Below, in pieces: positions 20,897 through 31,021 of a stretch of DNA of 64,000 nt (position 1 is the stretch's first letter; each line of letters begins with the position of its first letter). The notes beneath the pieces are model-generated. The model was not told where the DNA came from and did no database searches. It saw only the letters and a list, made by a program, of their open reading frames with translations. This DNA is from Iris pallida (lineage: Eukaryota > Streptophyta > Magnoliopsida > Asparagales > Iridaceae), in assembly GCA_029216955.1 (NCBI GenBank), contig JANAVB010009598.1, positions 25,476,551-25,540,550 of the forward strand, read 5' to 3'. The position numbers and the translations under genes are program-made.

Positions 20897-21799
20897 TTAT
20901 CCTCCGCGAAGCTCGATGTTTCCTTGTATTCTTTCAAATACATAGGTATGCTTGTTTAAGAATCGAGACTGGAAGGATATAGGCTTATATACTTCCCTTT
21001 TGTCCGAATGCAGAATAACTTCTTTCACCTTTTCCAAATCTTCATCAGTAATTTCAAATTGTTCACCTTCACTTTGCTGGAGGCTAGAATTCGAAGTTTC
21101 CTCTGACGTTAGTCTATTCATATATATTCTGAATTCGTAGTAATGCTCCTCAGGGTCTCTCCTGCTGGAGCCAATACTAGTACTAGAACCTTGTTGAGGA
21201 ACTGCTTTAGACGGAAGGGGTTCTTCTACCATAGGTAGATCCTCATATTTATGTATTACAAGTAACCCAATAGGGTCAGCACGGTGAATAATATAATCAC
21301 CCTCATAAACTGTATTTTTAACGGTAATACATACATTATGTCTTGACACTGGTTCAATAAACCCTTGTGTCAAAAGTATACCTTTATTTGTATGTAACGG
21401 AACACTATGAATTATTTTGTAGTATCCGAGAGGTATAAAAATTTTTAATCCGAAGAATATCTCGGCACTCGTATATCGTTTGATACAAACATCCTCTTTT
21501 GCGTATAAAGTATATCCAGCAGAAATCCCTTCTTTAATTGGGAGGATAGCTTTATCATCTAAGAGAGTAATGCGTATCTGATTATAGGTTTTGTTTATTG
21601 TATTCATATTTATCTTAAGGTGTTCTATTGCCTTATCAAGATCCTCAACTTCAGAAGAGTTATCTTCTTCAGAAGATTCAGCTATAGACTCGATTTCATA
21701 GATGGAAGAAGCAGAAGTGTTACTGCTAATTTCATCTAGGGTTCCTATATGAATACCATAATCATCAAGGTCTGTTATGACCACGCTTTGTATATTTTC
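20897..21799 (-). CDS. Viral dUTPase-like domain region, in frame with the coat-protein zinc knuckle
   Basis: The frame runs on from the CCHC knuckle with no stop (the first 295 codons from 21784 are open). An acidic linker is followed, at about 21577-21230, by a fold pattern typical of trimeric dUTPases: LLDDKAILP, SAGYTLYAKEDV, GLKIFIPLGYY, GFIEPVSRHNV and ADPIGLLVIHK. The catalytic signatures are altered. Motif 1 Asp is Thr (AGYTLY), the Ser-rich motif 2 is replaced by HSVPLHT, motif 3 lacks the usual Asp and Tyr, and the glycine-rich motif 5 is absent. Enzyme activity is therefore unlikely, and a structural role is possible. The C-terminus (SFQSRFLNKHTYVFERIQGN) leads towards the movement protein. 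Confidence 0.72.
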   Translation of the reverse strand, partial: ENIQSVVITDLDDYGIHIGTLDEISSNTSASSIYEIESIAESSEEDNSSEVEDLDKAIEHLKINMNTINKTYNQIRITLLDDKAILPIKEGISAGYTLYAKEDVCIKRYTSAEIFFGLKIFIPLGYYKIIHSVPLHTNKGILLTQGFIEPVSRHNVCITVKNTVYEGDYIIHRADPIGLLVIHKYEDLPMVEEPLPSKAVPQQGSSTSIGSSRRDPEEHYYEFRIYMNRLTSEETSNSSLQQSEGEQFEITDEDLEKVKEVILHSDKREVYKPISFQSRFLNKHTYVFERIQGNIELRGG

Positions 21800-22899
21800 A
21801 GGACATTCATTTGCATAGTGTTCCTCTTTGTTGCATTTAAAACACTTGCAACCTTTTTTAAATTTCTTTTTCTTAATAAACTTCCTTTTATGGAAATTCT
21901 TTTCTGTTTTGAACTTCTTCTTGAAGTTAGGTTTCCACTTCTTTCGAGTAATTTTCTATTTTTTCTTGCTAAAGGTTTTACCCTTTTTCTATGTCTTTTT
22001 CTATTTCGATTTTTGCCACACAGGTGGACATCCGAATTGGAAGTTAATATCTTCATCATACTTGTTACAGCATCTGTAACCCAGTACTGAATTTTTGATA
22101 AACTTATTCATTTGTGACGAGGCATTAGCTTGTTCACAAGTTTCTTCCATGGTTCTCATACAAGCTTTCTTTAACAAGCCAGTTGTATGAACACCATTTA
22201 TACCTCCACGGAGTTCATCGTATTTTGCTTTAATAATATTATTCTATGGGTAGGGAATTTTAGTAAAAAATCCCTCCATCCAGAATTCTTTTTCTCGAAT
22301 ATTATTTAAGTGGAAAATTAGTCCAATATATTAGGACACGAATTCTTCAAGCATACATATATCACACAAAATTATTTTGTGTAACATCTTGTTATAATTT
22401 TTTGATGCTTGAGAGCTTTCTCCTGTAAAGTCAGCAAGAAGCTGCCGAATTAGCTCATCAAGGGCTGCAATTTATCAGGAGTAGCCTTAATAGATTCAAT
22501 GGTTTGAGGATTTAGCATTTCAAAGTTTCACAACCAAGCAATGCTATCACCTTGCCAATGACTAGTGGCATAGTGAATGAATCCTTCAGTACTAATGTCA
22601 GCATGAAGGAAGTATGCCATTCCCTGCATTTTCTGTGACCAATTAGAGAGATATTCTCCAATTTGTTTGTGTGGTATATTCTCAAGGTTCAAGATCAAGC
22701 CATCAGACAAATATCTTTTATCTTGATGGTATGCTTGCTGAGAAGTGTGGAATTTATTCCAGTCTTTTCGTCTTTCTTCCCGAAATTTTGGTGTGTATGG
22801 AGAGGTTCCTCCAAGTACAAAATTTGGATCCCGCATGATTACTTTGGGATTGGGTGGTATAGTCCCAACATTAGTGTGTGGTTCAACTTCTATAACCAT
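21800..22899 (-). pseudogene. Viral coat protein with CCHC zinc knuckle
   Basis: The N-terminal frame 22528-22899 (123 codons) carries IGEYLSNWSQKMQG and ends at SIAWL then TGA. Coat-core text continues in other frames (FWMEGFFTKIPYP, LLKKACMRTMEETC). A Lys/Arg-rich stretch precedes the knuckle CFKCNKEEHYANEC at 21800-21850. At least two frameshifts and several stops (including a TAG before the basic stretch) break the frame. The protein would form the capsid and bind nucleic acid. The start at 22899 overlaps the end of the 227-aa ORF by 10 bp. Confidence 0.82.
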
Positions 22900-23573
22900 A
22901 GTGTTGCTGCCTGTCCTTCTTCTATGGTACGAATGTAGAGAGGTTCTACTTCGTTATCCGAAGAGTCCGAGTCAGAACTCTCCGCATATTTCCATTTGAA
23001 GAAGTCAATTGCTCTCGCATGATCTTCATAATAAGTATATACATCTTTGCTATCTATTTCTCGAGACAGCTCTTGTTTTTGTAACCTTAAGAAGTTTTTA
23101 TAAAAGCTTTCATCAATTTCTTTTGGTGAAATAGTATTGGTTTCCTTAGAAGAGAGTTTCATCATATTTATGTTAGTAGCCCATCGGCGTTGTTGGATCA
23201 CCAAGGGTCCAACATGTTGGACTGCGGGTCTAGCTGTTTTGCTAGAAGCAGTATCTTCTATAGGAGTTTTTCCTAGGCATTTAAGATCATTCCTAATTTG
23301 GATGATTTCTCTCCCAACATTAATAACATCCGTTCGTATGGTATGTATATTACTACTCATATCAATAACATCCTTACGGATGCTTTGCATATTGTCATGC
23401 ATAGCACTGTTCATGGTCACCAATGTGTCCATAATAAAGTTGTATATCCCATTTTCAGGGTTATCAATAGAAGGAAGATGAATAAGATGTGCATATCCCT
23501 TCAAGTTGTAGGGACAGCGATGGTCGTTCGCTGAAACACGATATTCGGCTTTCGCCTCAATATTGTCTCCCAT
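22890..23573 (-). CDS. Viral first ORF, 227-aa coiled-coil protein
   Basis: The frame is uninterrupted, from ATG at 23573 to TAG at 22890. Residues about 45-100 form heptad-like repeats (SIRKDVIDMSSNIHTIRTDV, then VGREIIQIRNDL), a likely coiled coil. The C-terminus is acidic (SSDSDSSDNEVE). The size, coiled coil and position before the coat protein recall the small virion-associated proteins of other caulimovirids, but I cannot identify a family. It overlaps the coat-protein frame by 10 bp. About 187 bp of leader separate it from the right viral junction. Confidence 0.65.
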   Translation of the reverse strand: MGDNIEAKAEYRVSANDHRCPYNLKGYAHLIHLPSIDNPENGIYNFIMDTLVTMNSAMHDNMQSIRKDVIDMSSNIHTIRTDVINVGREIIQIRNDLKCLGKTPIEDTASSKTARPAVQHVGPLVIQQRRWATNINMMKLSSKETNTISPKEIDESFYKNFLRLQKQELSREIDSKDVYTYYEDHARAIDFFKWKYAESSDSDSSDNEVEPLYIRTIEEGQAATLWL

Positions 23574-23760
23574 GGTAAACTTGTGTTCTTGAGTATGGAT
23601 CTATGATAGGAACTCTAGTTATTTTAACAAGAATAACGCTGTGATGTGTGCAGTAGCTCTTACGCTTGGTGTAGGAAACGAACCAAAGCTGTGTTCTAAT
23701 TCCGTGAAGCGGTAGTTCAGGCTTGTGGTCATATGTTCGAGGCCAAACCCTGCCAGAATT
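23574..23760 (-). other. Viral leader up to the right integration junction
   Basis: This 187-bp stretch lies before the first ORF and has no start codon of note. It ends at AATT, next to host LTR sequence GTGGGGACTGA. If the integrated genome is complete, this is the sequence just downstream of the primer site at 7634-7651. Confidence 0.55.
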
Positions 23761-25365
23761 GTGGGGACTGATACATGCTAGCTGCTGCCAAGGGGCAACA
23801 GCTCCCCTTTCCCTTCTTTCACCTATCTCACTCTCTCTAACTCTCTAATCACTCTCAATTTCTCTCTATACAACACACACACAATCCAAAAGCCAACTCT
23901 ACCACCACTCTCTATATCCATCTCTCTATATATATATGTCACACTCACACACACATATTTATATCTACATATATAGACACACACACACATGGATACATAC
24001 ACATATATATTTATATATGGACACACACACACACATATATTCCTAAACGACCCAAAACCTTATCCGAATACCCAAATCTTACAATTCTACCCTCTAGGGC
24101 CTAGAAACGTGTCCCACACAAGAAATCTAACTCGCACACGCGAGCGGAAACGAGAAACGAGGCCCAAATGGCCAAATGGCCATTCTGGCGACTCCGGGGT
24201 GTCCGATTTGCGATATCGCGTGACACGGACACCAAACCTATTCGGATTCGACCCAAACTCTACCCACGAGTTCTAAATAATGATTACAACCTATTCTAAG
24301 TACTAACTTGTCAATTCTAGTATCGGTGCAAAAAGTCACCCGTGTGTTGGAACCCGAAAATCCCGAAAAAGTCTATTTTTATGATTTCTCACAAAATGAT
24401 CCCACGTATCCAAATATGGACACGTACCTAGCCTCATCTCACCCAAACTAACCTAATTAGGTCTAATTAGGCTAGGGGTAATGCCCAAACATGTCAATTT
24501 AGGGTTTTTCCCAAAATTGGCACTAAACCTAGCCCGAAAGTCCCGAATTGAGTCCAATGGGTTCCAAACCTCTTCTAATGGGTTGTCATACATCTCGGGT
24601 ATCCTCTAATATGCAAATAATATTAATTAGGAGCAATTACAAGAGTTAGAGTTAGGGTTTACTTTTTGGGAGTTGGAATCCCAAGGAAAAGCTCCAAAAT
24701 TGGTTCTTTTTGGGTCAAGAGCCAAATCTAAGCTTCCAACCCCTCCATGCTAGGTTCTACCAAGATAAAAATCACAAATAAGAGATAAACAAGGGTTAGC
24801 ACTAATGTTAGAGAGATATCTAGAGTATGGAAGAGAATTAGAAAAGATTTGACTTACTTTGGAGCTTAAAATCCAAAGGAAAAAGAAATGGGTCTTTGTA
24901 GAATGAGAGAAAGGAGAAGAGAGAGAGTTTTTATTGAAATGGGAAGAAGAGAGGGAGTGTTGCTGCTGGTCAGCCACATTTTAGAGAGTTGGGGGCATTT
25001 GACAATTTACCAAAATGCCCTCGAAGTCAAAGAAATGAGTGATTTTGAGTTGGGGTCAAAATGGTAACTTGAAAACTCCAAATTTCAATTTCTAAATCAA
25101 ATTCTAATCCCTAATCCCACTAAAATCAAATGGGATTAGTCAAATATAAATTTCTGGTTTGGTCATGACAAGTTGGTCGGTTCCAGTTGGATCCCGATCA
25201 GAGTCTAAGCTACCCCGGGTCCCCGATACAAGTCAGAATGAGCTGAAATTCGAACCCGACTCAAATAATCCCAAAACAATATCATAAATAATAAAATAAA
25301 TTTCAAAAATATTCAAAAATACAAAATAACAAAAATACTCCTGTTCCTGAAAATTGGGGGTGACA
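23761..25365 (-). repeat. LTR_A, 5' portion (minus strand), right of the viral insertion
   Basis: It matches LTR_B 1836-3440 along its length. It starts on the minus strand at 25365 (TGTCACCCCC) and directly abuts Tat integrase coding sequence at 25366. It contains the second copy of the CA/TA microsatellite (about 23870-24050). ACTAT (25366-25370) is the candidate target duplication, but its partner lies outside the window. Confidence 0.85.
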
Positions 25366-25923
25366 ACTATCGTCAAGCTACTCAAAAAGGTTATGTCGTC
25401 CAACAAACGCGACTGGGACGAAAAGCTCGGTGAATGCCTTTGGGCCTACCGCACAACAGTACGGACCCCAACGGGCAACACACTATTCTCTTTGGTCTAC
25501 GGAAGCGAAGTGGTACTGCCTCTCGAGATCCAGATACCCTCACTCCGTGTAGCGATCACAAATTAACTCACATAAGAAGACAATCAACGTTACCGTCTGC
25601 GAGAATTGGAAGCACTTGACGAAAAACGTCTCCTAGCTCAACAGCGCATCGAACTCTATCAAGCCCGTATATCACAGGCTTTCAACAAGAAGGTCAAGCA
25701 GAGGACTTTCCAAGAGGACTTTCCAAGTAGGCGACCTGGTTCTGGCAGTCAGGAGGTCGATGGTGTTGACTCACAAGACACCAGAAAAGTTCGAGTCCAA
25801 GTGGGAGGGACCTTTCATCATAGAGACGGTATACTCAAACGGTGCTTACCGCCTCGCCAAACCCAATGGAATTTGTTCATGATGTCCATCAACGACAAGT
25901 TCCTAAAGAAGTACTACTCTTGA
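25366..25923 (+). pseudogene. pol: Tat-lineage Ty3/Gypsy integrase C-terminal region
   Basis: The text starts abruptly with IVKLLKKVMSSNKRDWDEKL and continues ECLWAYRTTVRTPTGNT, FSLVYGSEVVLP and ALDEKRLLAQQRIELYQARI. The GPF/Y module reads SKWEGPFII in another frame near 25790-25830. These are typical of plant Tat/Ogre/Retrosat-type integrases. Two early stops near 25565-25575 and at least one frameshift (duplicated TTTCCAAGAGGAC near 25710-25725) break it. The 5' part of the gene is missing because the minus-strand LTR element interrupts it. Confidence 0.85.
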
Positions 25924-26572
25924 CATCCTTCAGACATGTACTTCTATCTCTACCCAACAAGGGAGTCTGCGGACCCAATCATCAGGGCTCACGTACACCT
26001 CCCTTCCACAAAATCTTACGCTTACGGAACCCAGTTGTTTCGTGGCGTTCTATCCTCAGTAGAAGAACAACCACGTCCACATTACCTCTAAGTTGCCCTT
26101 CTACGCCCTGCAAAGCATAATCTGACACCATGAAGGATTATGCTGCTTATCATGTTTACCACGTCCACATCACCTCTGAGTAAACATTTCGTACAAACAA
26201 CCCCCACGTTGCCGTACATTGATCGCATAACTTCTATGTCTATATTACCTCTGAGTAGTTCCGTGTATCTCCCCAGAGTCACTCCTACCGCGTCCATAAC
26301 ACCTCTGAGTAGGAAGATTCCAACATTTGAACCCCATATTTACCACGTCCATATTACCTCTGAGCAAATATATTGGTTCTCTCAAACTTATTATCTGTAC
26401 CTAAAAACCAAGTTGCACAAAAGATAATAGGTCCATACAAATCATCAAGTTCATGACAACGAGAATGACGCATCATAAAACTCCTTATTCTTTATTTAAA
26501 AGTAAAGAATTACATCCCCAGCAGGAGTTGCAAATTACACAAAATAACAAAAAAAAGGAGGGACTACAATCC
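25924..26572 (+). repeat. Post-pol spacer with interspersed repeats (CGTCCATATTACCTCTGAGT)
   Basis: Five degenerate copies of a motif near ACCACGTCCAYATTACCTCTGAGT lie at about 26070, 26158, 26238, 26287 and 26341, with unequal spacing of roughly 50-90 bp. The stretch lies between the integrase end and the 3' end of the antisense gene. Tandem or dispersed repeats in this position are common in Tat/Ogre elements. No gene is seen. Confidence 0.6.
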
Positions 26573-28208
26573 CTAAGCATCACCGAGATCAGCTGAAAGC
26601 TCTTCGATCCGATGCTTCAAGTCTTCCGCCCGAGTCTCTGCAGTCGTCAGAACTCGGCGTTCGGCTTCTTGACGCATTATTTCTATAGCCTCAGGGGAAG
26701 TGTCGTCCTCATACTTCTCGTCCAGCTGTTGCCGCTGCTGGGTTAAGGAAAGAGCTTGGCGGGTGAAAGCTGCTTCCTCCTCCTTAGATGCTACATGTTC
26801 AGCCTGGACTCGCTCAGCATCTAACAAAAGTTGGGCCCGCTGGTCTTCAAGGAGGCGAATCTTGGCATTAACCTCCGCTATACTAGCGTCCAACGCAGCT
26901 CGCAACTCCACCTTCTCCTGTACGGATTGAGATAGCCTCTCCACCGTAGCCTCAGCTTCGTCCACCTAGCTCCCAAACAGCCACGGTGGCCTGATAAGAT
27001 GACTCAGTTTCAGCGATCAACTTCTTCTTTTCTATTTCTATTCGGGTGGAGATATTATTTCGCTGGATACTCTGAAACTCGAAAAGCAGTTGGTTGAGCT
27101 CGGCCACCGATGCCTCCAGAATCTCAGCCACGTGGTCATGGCCCTGGTGGGAACGTATCAGACCGATGTGAGGGAGCGCCATGGTTTTTGCCATCGCAAA
27201 ATTTCTGTTGGCGTTCATCACTGCCGATACGCACCTCTGCAGCATCTTGTACACTGCCTCAATGATAAACTTCACGTACTCATCCGCCTCCGCCAGTACT
27301 TGCGGTGTCATAGCCAGAGTTGGAGGAGCGGCTCTGGACGGCGGACCTGAAGAAGACCCGCCGACCTCAATCTGGAAGGCCAGAATCTCAACTTTTGCGG
27401 ACCCTCCCTCGTCAGAGACTTGAACTCCGCTACTAGCCCGAGGTGCTAAGAGGGCAGAAGGAGCTAAGTGGGGTGTCGATATCGTTCCCCAAGTTGAGAA
27501 AGCATCAGAGGGTTCCGACACCAGCAGGTCCTTGCCCTTTCCCGTCTCGGAGGGACCACCAACATCCGGATTTGCCTTTTCCACCTCCGAGGCACGATCT
27601 ATAACCAACGCAGGACCTTCCTCCTCTGGCGAGCTAGCGGGATCAGCACCCGTCTCCTGGTCGGGCACTTCCTCTGGGGTCGGGCTTGGCAGACGAGTCT
27701 CCCTTTCCTGATCAAATCCCTCCGCAGAATTAAAGTCTGCTGCTACCTCAGGGGCGACAGCCAGCTCGGCTTCTACAGCTGGGTCTGGAGTAGGGCTCGA
27801 CAATGAAACAGCTGACCTCTCTTCATCATGACGAGGTGAGGAACCAATCCTCTCATCTGTTTCAATCACACCTGCTGTCCCTACAGCAGGCTCATCAACA
27901 TCTGGAGGAACGTCATCAGAAGAAGACGAACTCCACTCTTCCTCCTCTTTCGAAGGTACAACTTCTATTGGGACCTCGACATCAGAGATCTCTACATCAG
28001 TTTGGACTATCCTGGAGACGACTGCACCTTCAGCTTCCCCCTCAACACTATCTAGAGACACCAAAGTCCCCACACAAACGACATCATCAACACTCTCCTC
28101 CCTGGAAGATGCGGTAATCGGAGGAACACGCTCGTCAGAAGAGCTCGCTACCTCCTTCGGTTTAACCAAACCTAGTTTTGAAGCCCGGGACTTCTTCTTC
28201 GGTACCGC
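26573..28208 (-). pseudogene. aORF C-terminal exon: acidic region and coiled coil
   Basis: The text after the small intron begins AVPKKKSRASKLGLVKPKE. It continues through about 250 residues rich in Glu, Asp, Ser, Pro and Val, then a helical part (EILEASVAELNQLLFEFQ). A one-base shift at about 26960 leads into the last 130-codon stretch, a strong coiled coil (AALDASIAEVNAKIRLLEDQ). The apparent start MEVKTSHIVFF in front of it is intron sequence read through, not a real N-terminus. Confidence 0.6.
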
Positions 28209-30691
28209 CTGCAAAAAGGAGACATGAGTCACAAAAATCAAAAAGTAAAAAAAGACTATATGGGACGTCTTTACCTCCACGGAAGCCGATCATGTTGCTA
28301 CAACAGGTGCCACCTCCGGAGCTCCTGCCTTCAGAGTCGTAGCTTTCCTTAGTCTCTTCGGCACAGACGAACCGACCTCCGTATCAGCCTGCCTCTTTCC
28401 AGCTAGGGTCTTTTCCTGATTACCCCCCGTTGAGGCTACAACAGTTGACCTATAACCCACAACCTCTGGTGGGCGATATGATCGAGCCACCGCCAACATG
28501 TTGGTTGTCGCCTCTAGCTGTGTGCCAATGATAAAACTAGTTTCCCTGTCATACTCAGGGGATGCAATGTTCATGGCATAATACATCGTGACAGCCGAAT
28601 ACAAGATTTGCGGTCGAGGATTATGAACTAGCGTAGAAAAACGGACTCCAGTGCATCCGGTATTGTAATACTGCCAACCCTGGGATCCATCCAGTAAACT
28701 CCTAATAAACCCCAGACTTTTACTAGGGTTCCTTAATATCAACTGGGTATAGCCAAACTGACGTGCAAATCGGCTCGACAGATATGGCTCTAGGTAGCAC
28801 CTGTTCTTGTTGCGGTAGACCAGATGGGAAGGCCAAATGCTCTGTAACCAGCAAAATCCCTATATCGGCAGGGCGATCGCATCCTCGCCAGAGTCTTCCA
28901 ACTCTTTGTCAACTTCGAAGTCTATGAAGATGGGGTTGATCTTGGTGATCTCCCACCCCTGAAGATAAGATAAGACCCTTCTACAAACAGGGACACCAGT
29001 ATGTAGCCACTTCCTTTTATAGAAACGGCGGATAAAGGCGTCACCTACAACGTGATCGTCTTCAGGGCCGGGGCTCATCACGTTCGGATGATGCAGAATC
29101 AGCCATCCCATTAGATAATGGAATGGTAGCTCAGCCCGGGGAAGTTGTCGTTCCTACCCCTCCCATGGATCACATCGTCTGCAAAAGTCCTCAAACCCCG
29201 TAACAGGTTACACACCATTACGGGAAGGAGGGCCAGAGGGTGACAAAAAACCAGCTTTACTGCTGGCAAGATAAGATTTCTGCTCACTCTTTCTACAGAT
29301 CCAGAGCCGCCCGAGAACACATAGTCCCGGAGCCATATCATCAAGTATGCGGCTAACACGGCCCTGGAAGACATCTAGTGTATGCAATGCCAGAAGCAAC
29401 TGTATACATCGGTGCCACTCTCGTTTGAACGAGGAACCTTCTCGTCTAGACGGCCCACTTCGGAGGTCACCTCCGCATGAGGCAGTACCTATGGAGTCAC
29501 GAACCGAAGATGTAGTCCCTCCAAGTAGCCACATGGGGTTGCGACCCACCCCTATCCTTCCGTTGTAACAGATAATAGTGGCTCGCTACCACCTTGAAAA
29601 CAGCCATCATCTCTTTGTCCTTTTCTTCTAGGACTTGGATCTCTTCATTCGTCGAAAAATATTCCTCGTACGGTTCCGAACCCCAGGAAAGTTTGGAAAC
29701 CACATAAATCTCGTGCAGAGCCAACCCCAGCTCCCCCACTGGAGTAAAGAAGGTGCCAGTCTGGGAGTTGAACATCTCCAGGAGCACAAGGAACATGGGC
29801 TTGTTGATATCGATGCCCCCCTACATGGCACGAAGAGCGGCAGTCAGCCCAATCGCTTTGAGCTCAGTTTTAAACTTTGACAGAAGCCAGAGGGTCAACT
29901 CATCCCACTTCAACACGTGATGGCACCACCCCTCAACTCGAAAACCTCCTTTCGGATACGTGTTCTGCGATGACAGCATCCGATTTGCAAAAGTTGAAGC
30001 CCCAAAGGCAAAGGTATCAGGAGAAACGATACTTTAGAGGCTCCCAGGGCACAAAGTTCGGCAACTGAACGAGGCTCCGGCTCGCGAGGCGGCCAAGGTA
30101 TCCTTTTGATTCGAAGTAACATCAATACGAAGGTTACCTCCTACTGCCCCTCCTTGAGAAGGAGTAAGCTCCCATGGCATCCTCCTTTTGGAAGCCAAAC
30201 GGCAGAAAGCCGTCAGCGGCAATTGACGCTCAGACTGTCGCATGTACAGGGTTACACCCTTCGCTGAGAAGAACCAATCCTCTTTAATCTTCAATATCTT
30301 TGCCTCAGTAGAGGTCAACCGGTCACCGAACAGAAAGGCAGGCTTCAAAAAAGTCACATTCTCGAATTCAGCTAATTTTAGTCTGCCACTCTCCATCATG
30401 TTCTGGAGGAAAATGGACGACTGATCCCAGATTTGCAACATCCTCTCGGGAGGCTGGTCCTGCATGATAGCAGCCCTCGCTGGATTAAAAATCTCCTCAT
30501 TGAAGTCAATCTCCATTTGGCAGAGGAAAGCATCCAAAAGGACTTCGTTCAGCAAAGGGATTGTCATTGACACTGACACAAAACAAAAGTCAGGCAACAA
30601 GAAGAGAAAAAGGATTAAGAGAAGGTCGAAACATTTGGGGCGCGTTCAAAGCTTCTGTGCCTCATTAGGGCCCAAAAAGGCCCATATGCAT

Positions 30692-31021
30692 TGAGGCCTC
30701 GGCGCATAATCAAGACAGAAGTCCATGCGCGTCAGCGGCATAGCCTCGACACATAATCAGGATAGAAGTCCATGCGCGTCAGCAGTAAAGCCTCGGCGCA
30801 TAATCAGGACAGAAGTCCATACACGTCAGCAGTAAATCCTCGACGCATAATCAGGACAGAAGTCTATGTGCGTCAGCGGGATAGCCTCGGCGCATAATCA
30901 GGACAGAAGTCCATGCCAGTCAACAGTGAAGCCTGGGCGCATAATCAGGACAGAGGTCCATGTGCGTCAGCGGGATAGCCTCGGCACATAATCAGGACAA
31001 AAGTTCATGCGCGTCGGTAAC
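30692..31021 (-). repeat. 47-bp tandem repeat, about 7 copies, inside the aORF first intron
   Basis: The unit is AGCCTCGGCGCATAATCAGG + ACAGAAGTCCATGCGCGTCA + GCNGNAT, 47 bp in each copy I counted. Copies differ mainly by transitions at CpG-like positions. The array lies wholly within the inferred 542-bp intron (30573-31114). Confidence 0.85.

Larger units (their letters stand above)
7632..23760 (-). mobile_element. Endogenous pararetrovirus (Caulimoviridae), near full length, interrupted by a Copia element
   Basis: Viral sequence occupies 7632-8578 and 16406-23760, about 8.3 kb in total, which fits a whole caulimovirid genome (about 7-10 kb). In genome order on the minus strand it has a 227-aa coiled-coil ORF, coat protein with CCHC knuckle, dUTPase-like domain, movement protein, a 188-aa ORF, aspartic protease, RT/RNase H, a 332-aa ORF, small acidic ORFs, a TATA promoter and a tRNA-iMet primer site. 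Coat protein ahead of movement protein recalls cavemoviruses and solendoviruses. There are no LTRs or integrase. Several in-frame stops and frameshifts show that this copy is inactive. It lies in the LTR of a Gypsy-like element and has no target duplication; 23 bp of target is missing. Confidence 0.92.

Noticed and set aside
25366..25370. ACTAT as proven target duplication of the minus-strand long-LTR element
   Set aside because: The opposite end of the element lies outside the window, so the pair cannot be tested.
26952..28280. A 442-codon protein starting MEVKTSHIVFF
   Set aside because: The first residues translate a GT...TTTTTGCAG intron. The real text enters at AVPKKKSR from the upstream exon.
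30692..31021. CRISPR-like array
   Set aside because: The 47-bp units are contiguous with no unique spacers, in a plant genome; it is a tandem minisatellite.
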